54,800 nucleotides of DNA from Bacteroidales bacterium (GTDB lineage: Bacteria; Bacteroidota; Bacteroidia; Bacteroidales; UBA10428), in the NCBI GenBank assembly GCA_016935435.1, contig JAFGQZ010000098.1, positions 1 through 54,800 on the forward strand, written 5' to 3'. Within the stretch, counting starts at the first letter, position 1. Each line of letters opens with the position of its first letter. This document shows positions 16,284-26,159 of the stretch, in pieces. The notes below the pieces were generated by a model that was not told the DNA's origin, did not search any database, and saw only the letters and a program-made list of their open reading frames with translations. A program made the translations under genes and the position numbers.

Positions 16284-17903
16284 TTAGCATTGAGAATATT
16301 TGCTTTTTAATATTTGGTTGATGTTTTTCAATAACTTCTCATTTGGAAATTTATGTAACACCGATTCTCTGTATTGGGCAAAGAGTTCTAAAATTTCACT
16401 TTCACTTTTTCTATCAAGTATTGACAAGTCGAGCATCATTGCTTTATTAAGGTCGTTAGGTTCAAATTTTTGAAGTCCGTTACCATATTCCCTTCGGTTG
16501 TCTTCAAATATCTCTCTTGCAACATCAGTCAGCAGATAAGCAAATAAAATGTCAATATTCACATTGTTGAACAAATTATTCTGAACTGGATAAACACAAT
16601 GAAATGAAGTAAGATTAGAAATATTAGCTTCGTTTCTAATGAATTTTAGACCACTTCTATTGAAAACAGAAACCCAGATTGGAGATGGTGGACGATTTTC
16701 TAAGGAATACCAGGGATTTCTACAAGCCGTAAGATATTTTTTGTCAATTTCTGTTTTTTCTCCAATCTCTAAGTATTTCAATACATTTTCATCTTTAGGA
16801 CCAATTGCGTTTAATAAATAAGTCTGTTTATCTGCAAAAACTAAGGAATTGAAATTGTCTTTTGTGAAAAAATTATCTTTAACATCTACTGCTTTGCAAA
16901 TACAAGGAAGTAAATATTTCTCATTTATTTTATACTGATTTGCTTTTGATTTTGAAAATGTGAAATATTCGTTTGCACCTGTTGCAATACCACGTACAAC
17001 TTTAGCTACATTTGAAAATGGCATTAAATTTTTATATCTGATTCCGTTTTGTACTTGATAGTATTTACGCCACTTAGTTTCTGGTTCAAGTTCTGTATGA
17101 TTAAAGGTAAGGTCATCAATATTATTGACAGGATAGTTTGAAATGTAGGCTTTAATAGTTTCTAATTCATCAATTTTTTTGATGGTTGAAAATTTAACAT
17201 TCTGATAGTTCTTATCATTTGAACATAAAAGAATGCAAGCAGTAGTTAGGGCATCATCAAAAACATTTTCTTCAAAATCAAAAACAATAATATGTCTTAA
17301 CACTTTATTTTTTATTAAAGCGGACTTTACAAGTTTGCCATAATCTGAATTTAAAAATTCTGATGGAACTATATAGGCAAGTCTTCCATTGGAATTTAAT
17401 TGGTAAATTGACTTTAGTAGAAAAAGAGTGTAAAGATTTGTAAAGCCATTGAGTTTGATTTGTAAACGATGTTCGATTTCATTCAAGATTGTTTTATTGT
17501 CATAATCGTGAAATTTGAAATAAGGCGGATTACAGATGATACCGTCATATTTATAGTTCCAATCATTGAACATATAGTCTTCTAAATGAATATCTACATT
17601 TAGCGTATTGTGAAAAATCTCTTTTGCATTGTCAAATATTGTTTTGTCAATATCAAATCCCTTTATAGAAAGCTCGGGGTTTTTACTTAATAAGGCTCTT
17701 GAAAAAACTCCTAGTCCAAATGCAGGTTCTAAAACTGTTTTTAGATTTTGGTTGCCTAACAACCAATTTGCCATTAAAGATGCTAATTGAAAAGGAGTAA
17801 AGAATTGGGCAAATTTCTTTCTATGCCCTAAAGAAATAGATTTAGAGTAGTCTTTTTCAACTTGATTGTTTGTTGCTAACGAAATATCTTTTAAACCTAT
17901 CAT
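16284..17903 (-). CDS. N6-adenine DNA methyltransferase of an AccI-type restriction-modification system
   Basis: A 539-residue gamma-class (TaqI-like) DNA adenine methylase. Motif X lies at about 26-48 (FAQFFTPFQLASLMA), the AdoMet-binding motif I at 59-66 (EPAFGLGVF), and the catalytic NPPY at 125-128. The target-recognition region is C-terminal. The reading frame is intact. Its start overlaps the stop of the endonuclease remnant (TGATG), typical of translationally coupled R-M genes. The module is visibly AT-richer than the flanking glycoside hydrolase genes, which suggests acquisition. The AccI assignment rests on the neighbour, so the recognition sequence is not certain. Confidence 0.88.
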   Translation of the reverse strand: MIGLKDISLATNNQVEKDYSKSISLGHRKKFAQFFTPFQLASLMANWLLGNQNLKTVLEPAFGLGVFSRALLSKNPELSIKGFDIDKTIFDNAKEIFHNTLNVDIHLEDYMFNDWNYKYDGIICNPPYFKFHDYDNKTILNEIEHRLQIKLNGFTNLYTLFLLKSIYQLNSNGRLAYIVPSEFLNSDYGKLVKSALIKNKVLRHIIVFDFEENVFDDALTTACILLCSNDKNYQNVKFSTIKKIDELETIKAYISNYPVNNIDDLTFNHTELEPETKWRKYYQVQNGIRYKNLMPFSNVAKVVRGIATGANEYFTFSKSKANQYKINEKYLLPCICKAVDVKDNFFTKDNFNSLVFADKQTYLLNAIGPKDENVLKYLEIGEKTEIDKKYLTACRNPWYSLENRPPSPIWVSVFNRSGLKFIRNEANISNLTSFHCVYPVQNNLFNNVNIDILFAYLLTDVAREIFEDNRREYGNGLQKFEPNDLNKAMMLDLSILDRKSESEILELFAQYRESVLHKFPNEKLLKNINQILKSKYSQC

Positions 17904-19004
17904 CAGAATTCCTTTGTATCAATGCCAAGCATGTTTATCAAATTGTCCACATTAAGATATGCAGTTCCACCTTTGAAGGTTACATAAAATAAAAGCCTGC
18001 CTCTGTCCATTTCCTTTCTAACACTTTCGTGTAAAGGCTCTTGAATTTTTGATGCTATAAGTGTTCCCGATTTTGATCTGATTTTAATCGTGGTTTTGTT
18101 TTGATTTTTAGTATCGGTTTCAACTGAAAATATTACGCCTTCATTGTTTGGATCAGAGATTATTGTGAGAATCTCCTCAAATGAAATTCCAAAAACCTTG
18201 TCAAAGAAAACTTGAAAATAAAAATGTGGTACATTAAAGGTTTCTATCCACTTATATACAACTTTAACATCTTCTACTTTAGGGGTGATAGAAAGATAAT
18301 CTCTCTTTTGTATTTTTTTTATTGCATCTTTCAATATTTTGAAATGGCTTTTTAATTCAGATAACCTTTTTGTAGAACTCCAACTTGGAACTCTAAAATC
18401 AGTTATAGAAAGATTACTTGGTGTAATGTTTTGAAGTATTCCGATATAAGCCTGTCTCGTGGAATGGTTCAATTCTTCTTGAAATTCAGCAAGAATAAAA
18501 TCTCTCGTTTGCAAAGCTATCTGACTATAATTCTCAGTCCTAACTTGCATTGTTTCTTAGTATTTATCAATTAAGAAAGCACTTGACCTAACTTCAATTC
18601 CTGCTATTGCTTTTTTTACATATTCTGTGATTGTATGGTGGGGTATATGGCTAATGTCACCCCCCCCAATCATTTATAAAATCTTCTTTTCTGAAAATTA
18701 GTATATCGGGTCTTTTGCCGATTGTATCAAGTTCATCTTGAAATTCTTGATAGAAGGCGTCAAATCCATCTTCCCCGGCTACTAAGTCATCAGACTTACC
18801 ATATTTAACTGCCACAAAGTTTTTTGATGTATCATTTATTGCCCTAAACACCAAATTTTCAGCCCAATCTCCTTGCTCTTTATTAGTAATAAAGTTAGAT
18901 GATGCTTGTGTCGGTGTCCTTGCAGGGTCTCTTGGAAGCTCAAAGTCCACTAAAGTGGCTGGAACTGTTTTAGTTAATTCTTTTATTTTGGTGTAATATG
19001 TCAT
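17903..19004 (-). pseudogene. AccI-family type II restriction endonuclease, disrupted
   Basis: Two frames together match one AccI-like endonuclease. The N-terminal part starts at ATG 19004 ([11 protein letters not shown]), contains [19 protein letters not shown] and [14 protein letters not shown], and ends early at 18657 just after eight G's (18660-18667). Reading across with one G fewer restores GDISHIPHH and [15 protein letters not shown], a plausible PD-(D/E)xK core. An in-frame TAA at 18557-18559 then interrupts it. The same frame reopens at ATG 18550 and runs 215 codons to the methylase. Removing one G gives a 366-codon gene with one nonsense codon. The breaks make it a pseudogene or, less likely, phase-variable or split. 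Confidence 0.8.
18660..18667. repeat. Eight-G homopolymer in the AccI-like gene
   Basis: A run of eight C on the plus strand (G on the coding strand) sits exactly at the frameshift in the restriction gene. Homopolymers of this kind slip in replication and are also a common place for sequencing or assembly error. Confidence 0.8.
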
Positions 19005-19187
19005 ATTCAATTTATAATTTGCAAAGTTACTTTTTATATCTGTTTGTTTGTTGCGAGTTGATAAAAAATGGTCTTTTTGATTTTTATTTTTGAAATGAAA
19101 GAAGCGAAAAATACTATTTATGAGTTGGCTGTTTTGTGCTGTTGCATATATCTTCGCTATATCAGGCAGAATGCGCAAATAAGTAGT

Positions 19188-19221
19188 AAAAAAAGCGGCC
19201 ATGCCCGTGGGCACAGCCGCT
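19188..19221 (-). terminator. Intrinsic terminator after the GH30-like gene
   Basis: An interrupted hairpin: AGCGGC (19194-19199) pairs with GCCGCT (19216-19221), and the inner TGCCC pairs with GGGCA. On the minus strand it is followed by TTTTTTT. It lies about 45 bp after the stop of the GH30-like gene. Confidence 0.75.
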
Positions 19222-19264
19222 CAAAACTAAATTAAAGTCGGTATAAAAGAAATTGGGTGTTTGT

Positions 19265-21778
19265 TTATTTCAGAAGAACCATTTGTTTAACCGCCATATT
19301 TACTCCTGCACTGAGCCTTAGCATATATACGCCAGGCTTAAGTTCATCAGCATTATATTCAATCTGGTGCAGCCCTTTTTCCTGTATCTCGTTCAACAAT
19401 GTGGCAACTTTTTGTCCGGTTGCATTAAACACTTCAATTTTAACAAGTTCGTCGCCAGGTAATTGATATGATATGGTGGTAGTGTTGCCAAACGGGTTCG
19501 GGAAATTTCCGAACAGGGCAAATTCTTCGGCAGCCTGGCCAATATCGGCAATAGCTATAGCATTGGTTTGGCTTTCTTCAGCCGATTTCAGGGTGCCCTG
19601 TGTAATTGTAAACCAGTTAATGTTCCATCCGCCAGCGAGGGCTGCTATGGCAAATTGGCGTGAGCCGGCAGGCAGGGTAACGGTATGCGATATGGTTGTC
19701 CATGTTTGCCATCCGCCGGTAGAAGGCACGGTAAGCGTACCATATTGTGTGCCGCCGCCATAAGTTTCGAACCTTAACGATCCGCCGCCGCTTTGGCTTG
19801 CAACCCTGTAAGAAATGGTATAAGTTCCGGCAGCCGGTATATTCACAGCAGGGTATGCCATCCAGTCGCCGGCATCAATCCAGCCAACATTTTGTCCGCC
19901 GCCGGCATCGGTTGTAGTTTCGGTTTGTATGCCCGACATGGCCGAATAGCTTTCAGCCTGGAGGGTTTGGGTAAACCCGGTCGAACCGCCATTGCCGGCG
20001 ATGCTGAAATAATTTATGTTCCATCCGCCTGATGTGGCAACAATGGCGAGGGTTTGCTGGCCGGCAGTAAGGTTAACCGTTTGTGTAACTGTAGTCCAGG
20101 TTTGCCATCCGCCAGTCGAGGGCAGGCTGATTGTGCCATAAGTTGCACCACCGCCATAGTTTTCAAGCCGAAGCCCACCACCACCACTGGCGCTGGCAAT
20201 TCTGTAGCTTACTATATAGCTGCCGCTCGATGGCACATTCACACTATAGGCCATCCAGTCGCCGGCATCTATCCAGCCAACATTTTGTCCGCCACCGGCA
20301 TCGCTGGTGTTCTCGGTTTGTATGCCGCTCATGTTGCAATAATTTTCAGCCTGTATGGTTGCCGGGAGGTTGGTGTACGACTGTCCGCAGGTGCCGGTGC
20401 TTGAGCCATTGCTCCATTTGAATGAAACCACGGCATTGCCCGGAAGCGAATAATCGAATGCCGTTCCGTTCCACGACACATTGAAGTTAATAGTTGAGCC
20501 ACTGGTATTTACCACCACTAGTGCTTTGCTGCCATCGGTGTTTTTTACGGCAGTGCTTACCAGGTTTCCGTTATTGCTTGATGAACCGATGCGCACAGCA
20601 TTGGCCCCAATAACTTTCGACATGTGTGCAACAATGTAGTAAGCAACATTTTTGGTGGCTGTGCTCCCGTTTATGGTAACACCGGGCAGACAGGTTGAAC
20701 AGGTGCCCGGAATATAGGGGCCGTGGTTGGGGTCGGCTGCAAGGTTCCACTCCAGAGCTATTTTTGCCCAATTGTTCAGGGCGCCAATCATTACATTTCT
20801 CATGTGCCATACCAGGTCGCCCGAAAAGCTTCCGCCAGCGCCTGTGTATTGTTCAGTTAAATAAACGTTTTTCCCGGTTGAGTTTTTAACTGTTGTAAGT
20901 GCAGAAATATCGCCTCCGTATAAATGGAAGGCCGAACCATCAACATAAGGGCTGTTATTTGCCACATATATGGGGTATTCGGTATTGTCGCAGTTATGAT
21001 CGTAGCAGATAATTTTACAGTTGTAGCCGGCACCCCTTAGTTTCGGGCCGATAAAATCGTTTATAAGCCCCAACTGGTTTTCTTTTGTGAGGGTCATGCT
21101 GGGGGTGTTAAACGCGTTCAGGGGCTCGTTTTGCGGGGTAATGGCCCAAATCTCTATCCCTTGGGCACGCATGGCATTCATATAGTCGAGCCAGTATTGC
21201 CCGTAGCTTTCGTAATTTTCGGCTTTAAGGGTGCCACCGGTAAAAGAACCGCTGGTTTTCATCCACATAGGTGCCGACCATGGTGTTGCCAGTACCTTTA
21301 CATTAGGGTTAATAGCCTTAATTTTCTTCAGAATGGGTATGGTATAGGTCAAATCGGGGCCGGCAAGGCTGAATGAAGCCCCGTCGCGATACGAATAAGC
21401 CCAGTCGCTCAGGTCGGTTGCGCCTATACCAACGCGCACTACCTGCATAGCAATGCCGTTGGAGCCGAAAAGGTCGTTAAGAAGGGTTGTTTGGGCACTG
21501 GCCGACATGCTGCTGATAACCTTTGCACTGGCCTGTGTTAAGGTAAAGCCAAAGCCATCAATAGTCTGATAGGTAGAGCTTTCATTTACGGTTATGGTGG
21601 CAGAACCTGCCGCACCAGATCCAAACGACTCGGTTCCGGCCTGCATTCTCTGGCTGCCCGAACCGGCAGTCATCCAAAGGTTTACTGTTTGTGCGTTTAC
21701 AGCAATGCATAATACACTGCTGAAAATGGTAAGGTAAAGCTTCTTGCCAAACTCACCGGTTAGTTTTTTGTTTTTCAT
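19265..21778 (-). CDS. GH30-like glycoside hydrolase with two CBM6-like modules and T9SS sorting domain
   Basis: An 837-residue secreted enzyme. It has a signal peptide (ends AVNAQ) and a (beta/alpha)8 GH30 catalytic region (about 60-465) beginning YQTIDGFGFTLTQASA. Likely acid/base is Glu218 in TPQNEP and likely nucleophile Glu309 in VYLTEQ. Two near-identical CBM6-like modules follow (about 475-600 and 605-735), each with IQAENY or LQAESY and DAGGGQNVGWIDAGDWMAY. The T9SS sorting domain occupies about 755-837 (LFGNFPNPFGNTTTISYQLP). The subfamily is probably a beta-1,6-glucanase or glucosylceramidase-like group; substrate is not proven. A terminator lies downstream. Confidence 0.88.
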   Translation of the reverse strand: MKNKKLTGEFGKKLYLTIFSSVLCIAVNAQTVNLWMTAGSGSQRMQAGTESFGSGAAGSATITVNESSTYQTIDGFGFTLTQASAKVISSMSASAQTTLLNDLFGSNGIAMQVVRVGIGATDLSDWAYSYRDGASFSLAGPDLTYTIPILKKIKAINPNVKVLATPWSAPMWMKTSGSFTGGTLKAENYESYGQYWLDYMNAMRAQGIEIWAITPQNEPLNAFNTPSMTLTKENQLGLINDFIGPKLRGAGYNCKIICYDHNCDNTEYPIYVANNSPYVDGSAFHLYGGDISALTTVKNSTGKNVYLTEQYTGAGGSFSGDLVWHMRNVMIGALNNWAKIALEWNLAADPNHGPYIPGTCSTCLPGVTINGSTATKNVAYYIVAHMSKVIGANAVRIGSSSNNGNLVSTAVKNTDGSKALVVVNTSGSTINFNVSWNGTAFDYSLPGNAVVSFKWSNGSSTGTCGQSYTNLPATIQAENYCNMSGIQTENTSDAGGGQNVGWIDAGDWMAYSVNVPSSGSYIVSYRIASASGGGGLRLENYGGGATYGTISLPSTGGWQTWTTVTQTVNLTAGQQTLAIVATSGGWNINYFSIAGNGGSTGFTQTLQAESYSAMSGIQTETTTDAGGGQNVGWIDAGDWMAYPAVNIPAAGTYTISYRVASQSGGGSLRFETYGGGTQYGTLTVPSTGGWQTWTTISHTVTLPAGSRQFAIAALAGGWNINWFTITQGTLKSAEESQTNAIAIADIGQAAEEFALFGNFPNPFGNTTTISYQLPGDELVKIEVFNATGQKVATLLNEIQEKGLHQIEYNADELKPGVYMLRLSAGVNMAVKQMVLLK

Positions 21779-22054
21779 ACTAATTAAAGGTTAGTTCAAT
21801 AAAGAAATTAAAATTTTTGCCATTGCTTATTCCCCGCAGGTAATTCTAATCAAACCAAAAGGTTAACATGCACGTGGCAAATATTGGGTTGTTAATTTTG
21901 TGCAATATAATAGCAGAACGATAAGATTGTCCGGCTTAAGTGTTTTTGAGATTGTTGCCCATAGTGGCAAATGCCGTTGTAATACTTGTTGTGTATGCTG
22001 TTTGGGAGGTGGGTGTAATTCGGGTTGAGTAGTTTTGAGTAGTTTGTGCGGTCT

Positions 22055-22477
22055 TTATTTTAGCTCCCGTTTATAATCGGCAAGCTTAAACAAATTTTCT
22101 AAATGTTCGTTTTTCTGAATGGTTAATGTAAGCGGCAACAATTTGCCAATAGGCTTATTTGCTGCGAAATCGCTTAAAACACTATCTTCGATGTCAAGGC
22201 TGGCAATGCCAGTACTTGTTTTTTCTGTAAAATAGAAAGTTGTTTTAAAATAACTGTCCCAAACCGACAACCAAAAAACGGTTTTCTTTTTGTACTGTAC
22301 TTTGCAAAGCCATGCTCCTCCATCTTTATAGTACCTCCACTCCGGAACAAGCCCAAACTTTGCGTTGCTTATAGTTTCCATCAAAATTTTGTAAGATTCA
22401 AAACTTTTTCCCAGGGCATTTTCAAGCACATCATCGGAAGGGCAGATCAGGGGATCGTTCAAAAGTGGCTTTTCCAT
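22055..22477 (-). CDS. DUF3788 family protein
   Basis: A 140-residue cytoplasmic protein matching the DUF3788 pattern: WRYYKDGGAWLCKVQYKKKT followed by VFWLSVWDSYFKTTFYF. The function of the family is unknown. It has no signal peptide or membrane segment. It stands alone, divergent from the large FG-GAP protein gene, with a TATTTTTG box at 22530-22537 on its strand about 53 bp before the start. Confidence 0.8.
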   Translation of the reverse strand: MEKPLLNDPLICPSDDVLENALGKSFESYKILMETISNAKFGLVPEWRYYKDGGAWLCKVQYKKKTVFWLSVWDSYFKTTFYFTEKTSTGIASLDIEDSVLSDFAANKPIGKLLPLTLTIQKNEHLENLFKLADYKRELK

Positions 22478-22529
22478 AGCTAAAACTGTTTGTCATGTTG
22501 CTGTTCAATAATATCTGAACCCAGCCTTA

Positions 22530-22537
22530 CAAAAATA
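22530..22537 (-). promoter_or_regulatory. -7 promoter element upstream of the DUF3788 gene
   Basis: CAAAAATA on the plus strand, that is TATTTTTG on the minus strand, matches TAnnTTTG 53 bp before the ATG. No -33 element was found. Confidence 0.35.
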
Positions 22538-22692
22538 CAATTTTCAGGTTTAAAACTTGAAACCAATGCGGGGGCATTGCACAAATAGAAACATAAATTA
22601 TTTTTTAAAAACCTTAAAATCATTGACTTTGATTTGTTTACAGCGTAAATTGTATTCTTTTTCAAACACAAAATACTTAATCTGACCAAGCA

Positions 22693-25600
22693 ATGAAAAA
22701 CTTTACTAATTTTCTCATATTTGTTATTATGCTGGTTTTATGCCCTGTAGGCATAAACGCCCAGGAAGTAGTCGATCCTATAATGAATGTTTACAGGATT
22801 GGTGGTTCATCGGAATTGTATATTGCATACTCAAATGCAAATAAAACCTTTAATTGTCATGGAATAATGGATGTACCTGAGGGATTGGACGATGTAACAA
22901 CCAAAGAGGGGTCTGTTCAAAGCAAGAATATGGGGCTGAGGCGAAACGCTGCTGCTACCGGCGACTTTAACGGCGATGGCGTGGATGAAGTTGTATGCAT
23001 TCGCGATAATAGCTCGGGAGGAATAAAAATTACTATTCCGTTAATAAATGACAGTTTAAAAATAGACAGCCAAAAGGAATATTACGATGAAGCGCTTAAC
23101 ATATCGGCTTACGAGCGTTTGAGAATATGTGTCGGCAATTTTGATTGCGATCCGCAGGATGAGTTTGCCATTGCTTATGGAAAACCCGGCGAAACTATAA
23201 CTATAAGCTTATATGAAACCGACTCCGCTTTAAATATCAGGTTAATAGATTCTTTTAAGGAAATTGTTTATTACGACTGGAACTTTGATATAAACGCTGG
23301 CGATACCGATGGCGACGGAATTGATGAAATTGTTATGGTAAAAAACTGTGCCTTGCCCTGGGAGACTAACAGCGCTGTTAACCCGCCCATTTTTAATTCG
23401 AAATACGATTTGTACATTCTTGCTTACAATTTAATATCGAAAGAACTGGAAATTAAAAAAGAAAAGAAAAACATGGTTGTGGCAAATCCTGTACCTAACG
23501 AAGATTACTGGTACAAGGGAATATTAATAAATGAAATGAGAATTGCCTGTGGCGATTTGAATGCCGATGGCAAGGATGAACTGGTAGTCGGATGGTCGTC
23601 TTATTATTGCTATTACAGAATTGAAATTTGTGATGTCTGGTTTTTTGGCTGTATAAAATCGCACTGGGAATTTTATTATTGCGATGCACAATTCTTAAAT
23701 ACTTTTGGTTATTCTGCATCGGGCGAAATTGAACACCGCGAAACCCATTTTGTGGGCAGCTCGAATTATGGACAGCGAAGTGTGCCGGCATCGCAGCATA
23801 TTGCCCTGTCGTTAAAATGTGAACAGCTCGACAATATGGGGCCAGATGAAGTATTGGTAACCAGTTCATCGAGGTTTTGTGTTTACCAGTCAACCGGCGT
23901 TGGTATGAACATATCGAAAAAAGTTAATTACGCATCGGGTTGCCTTAATATTAAGGGAAACGAAAATTTTTTAGTGGCCGATCTGAACCCCGACACCTTA
24001 AACCTGAATTTCAATAAAGAAGTTATTCTGTTAAAGTCGGACAAGACCTACCTTGAACAAATAAATGGAGTGTCTTCTGCTGCATACATGGAAATACTTG
24101 CCCTCGATACCATTGGCCCCGATGTTATTGCTTTTCAACCCCCGGGGCCAGCACACGATATACCCTTCAGCGATGTCTCAAACATAGAAATATCGGCATT
24201 TGTTGCAGGCGATTTTGACTTGAAGGAGGCGCATGTTTTTTATGTTGGTACACCCGAAGTAATACCGGTTTCCGATATGCAACAGCCAATAGTAGTGTTA
24301 AATGCCCCACCTGTGCATTTCGATGTCTTCGAAGGCCGGAAATTCGATTTGTGCAATGCTTTTACAGGTAACGAAAACCCTCCGTTTTATGCCCGGTACA
24401 ATACTGTATTAAACGAGAAAAGAACAACCAGTGTAGGGGTAAACGATGCTTGTGGGTTTTCGAAAGATTTAAGCGGGTATGCCATGATAGGCGGTACTGG
24501 TTTCGAAAAATCGGCAAGCGAGAAATGGGATAGCGGCAAGTCGTATTACCAGGCTTATTGCCAGAACAAAATTATTGAAGAAGAGAAAACCGTTTATACC
24601 GAAGATTATGTTTTATATTCAGCAATGGATTATACCTATTACCGCTATCCGGTATATAACCAATTGCGTTCACTTATAGGCTATATGGCTGTTTTAAACC
24701 CTAAATCGGCCTTTAGCTCAAATTGGGACAGCGGAAACTCTTGGGAACACCCGTCTTATATTTTTAACCACGAAACCGGGAACATTCTTTCCTATAAACC
24801 ATATAAGAATACTGCCGATTTTTTCAGCGGCCCAACCGATTTTTCTTCCTATCAGTATTCCAGGGTGCCTGTTGCCCATACGGGCGATGGCAGCTTTAAG
24901 TTTGTTTTTGCCAACATTACCGATACCGATACTACTTATTCTTTTTCATCGGGCGCTGGCAGCGATTTCTTTGGCAAAGTTGGTGTTGAAGCAACTGTTT
25001 CTGTTGAAACAGCGCCGTTTGGGGTTGGCGTATCTATATCAAGCGATATGCGGATTGGTATTTCAAGAGAGGTTTCAGATTATTATTCAAATTCTACTTT
25101 AAACACCCATAAAACAACGCTTAGCAATACTTTTAAGATCGACGGTATTATTGGCCGGCTTGACATAGGTTATAACAATTCGGCCCGGTATTTTATCAGG
25201 CCATATATTTACCGTTCGCAGAGTGGGGCCATAGTGCTCGATTATATGGTTGAACTGGATGAGGCCAACGACGATTGGTGGCTTGAGAAATATGGCAATA
25301 ATCCCGATTTGGCCTTTATTCTGCCCTGGCGTTATGCAACCGAAAAAGGTAGTACTGACACAAAAATATCGAAGAAACAAAAAACCAGCGATATACAGTT
25401 TTATAAGCCCATTGTAAAACCGGGAGACACAGTTTGTATTATAGCAAGGGTGCATAATTACAGCCTTGCAGATTTCAACAATAAACTCGAGATTGAGTTC
25501 TTCCTGGGGGACCCTCTTGAAGGTGGCATAAAGCTTACCGATATTTTTGGACAGGGCAGTTGTTCGAAAAATGTTTCGATGGTTTATGGGGCCGAAGATG

Positions 25601-26070
25601 TTGATTTTGATAACGAAGAATACCTTGCCTTTAATTGGAAAGTGCCCGATACCATTACCTGTTCGCCACGCATTTATGCTGTTATTGATCCGGATAATCT
25701 ATATACAGAAATACACAAAAACAATAATACAGGGTGGAATAAACTATATATCATAGGGTGTAAAGAATGCCAGTATCCCGAAAGGGTATCCTTTACAGAA
25801 AGCCCCCAGGCAAATACCATTCAAATTGAAGCATACCCAAACCCATTCAGCGGCTACACTAATATTCGTTTTTACCTGCCTGTTGCAGAGAGGGTGAAAA
25901 TAGAATTGTTTACTTTATCGGGCGTGAAAGTGGCCGACATTGCCAATGATATTTATCCTGCCGGACAACAAGAGATTCGCTTCGAAGCTGGCAATCTGCG
26001 ACAAGGGGCATATTTTTATAAAGTATCGGCCGGCAATAAAGCAAATACGGCAAAGCTTTTTGTGCTATAG
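22693..26070 (+). CDS. Large secreted FG-GAP/VCBS-like protein with T9SS sorting domain
   Basis: A 1125-residue protein with a signal peptide (ends PVGINAQ). At least three FG-GAP-like calcium-loop repeats occur in the first 300 residues (GDFNGDGVDEV near 90, GDTDGDGIDEI near 201, GDLNADGKDEL near 287), suggesting a beta-propeller. A central region (about 740-830) is unusually rich in alternating Ser/Thr/Gly and Val/Ile strands. A CARDB-like beta domain follows (about 905-1020; VKPGDTVCIIARVHNYS). The end (YPNPFSGYTNIRFYLP to LFVL) is a T9SS type-A sorting domain. It is thus exported across the outer membrane. No enzymatic motif was recognised; function unknown. Confidence 0.8.
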   Translation: MKNFTNFLIFVIMLVLCPVGINAQEVVDPIMNVYRIGGSSELYIAYSNANKTFNCHGIMDVPEGLDDVTTKEGSVQSKNMGLRRNAAATGDFNGDGVDEVVCIRDNSSGGIKITIPLINDSLKIDSQKEYYDEALNISAYERLRICVGNFDCDPQDEFAIAYGKPGETITISLYETDSALNIRLIDSFKEIVYYDWNFDINAGDTDGDGIDEIVMVKNCALPWETNSAVNPPIFNSKYDLYILAYNLISKELEIKKEKKNMVVANPVPNEDYWYKGILINEMRIACGDLNADGKDELVVGWSSYYCYYRIEICDVWFFGCIKSHWEFYYCDAQFLNTFGYSASGEIEHRETHFVGSSNYGQRSVPASQHIALSLKCEQLDNMGPDEVLVTSSSRFCVYQSTGVGMNISKKVNYASGCLNIKGNENFLVADLNPDTLNLNFNKEVILLKSDKTYLEQINGVSSAAYMEILALDTIGPDVIAFQPPGPAHDIPFSDVSNIEISAFVAGDFDLKEAHVFYVGTPEVIPVSDMQQPIVVLNAPPVHFDVFEGRKFDLCNAFTGNENPPFYARYNTVLNEKRTTSVGVNDACGFSKDLSGYAMIGGTGFEKSASEKWDSGKSYYQAYCQNKIIEEEKTVYTEDYVLYSAMDYTYYRYPVYNQLRSLIGYMAVLNPKSAFSSNWDSGNSWEHPSYIFNHETGNILSYKPYKNTADFFSGPTDFSSYQYSRVPVAHTGDGSFKFVFANITDTDTTYSFSSGAGSDFFGKVGVEATVSVETAPFGVGVSISSDMRIGISREVSDYYSNSTLNTHKTTLSNTFKIDGIIGRLDIGYNNSARYFIRPYIYRSQSGAIVLDYMVELDEANDDWWLEKYGNNPDLAFILPWRYATEKGSTDTKISKKQKTSDIQFYKPIVKPGDTVCIIARVHNYSLADFNNKLEIEFFLGDPLEGGIKLTDIFGQGSCSKNVSMVYGAEDVDFDNEEYLAFNWKVPDTITCSPRIYAVIDPDNLYTEIHKNNNTGWNKLYIIGCKECQYPERVSFTESPQANTIQIEAYPNPFSGYTNIRFYLPVAERVKIELFTLSGVKVADIANDIYPAGQQEIRFEAGNLRQGAYFYKVSAGNKANTAKLFVL

Positions 26071-26159
26071 GCTGTGCAGCCGGTTACTAAATATTTTTTG
26101 TGCTGAGGGTTAAATTCTTTGTTCCAGCAATATTGGAAATACAAGAATTTTGTGAGTGT

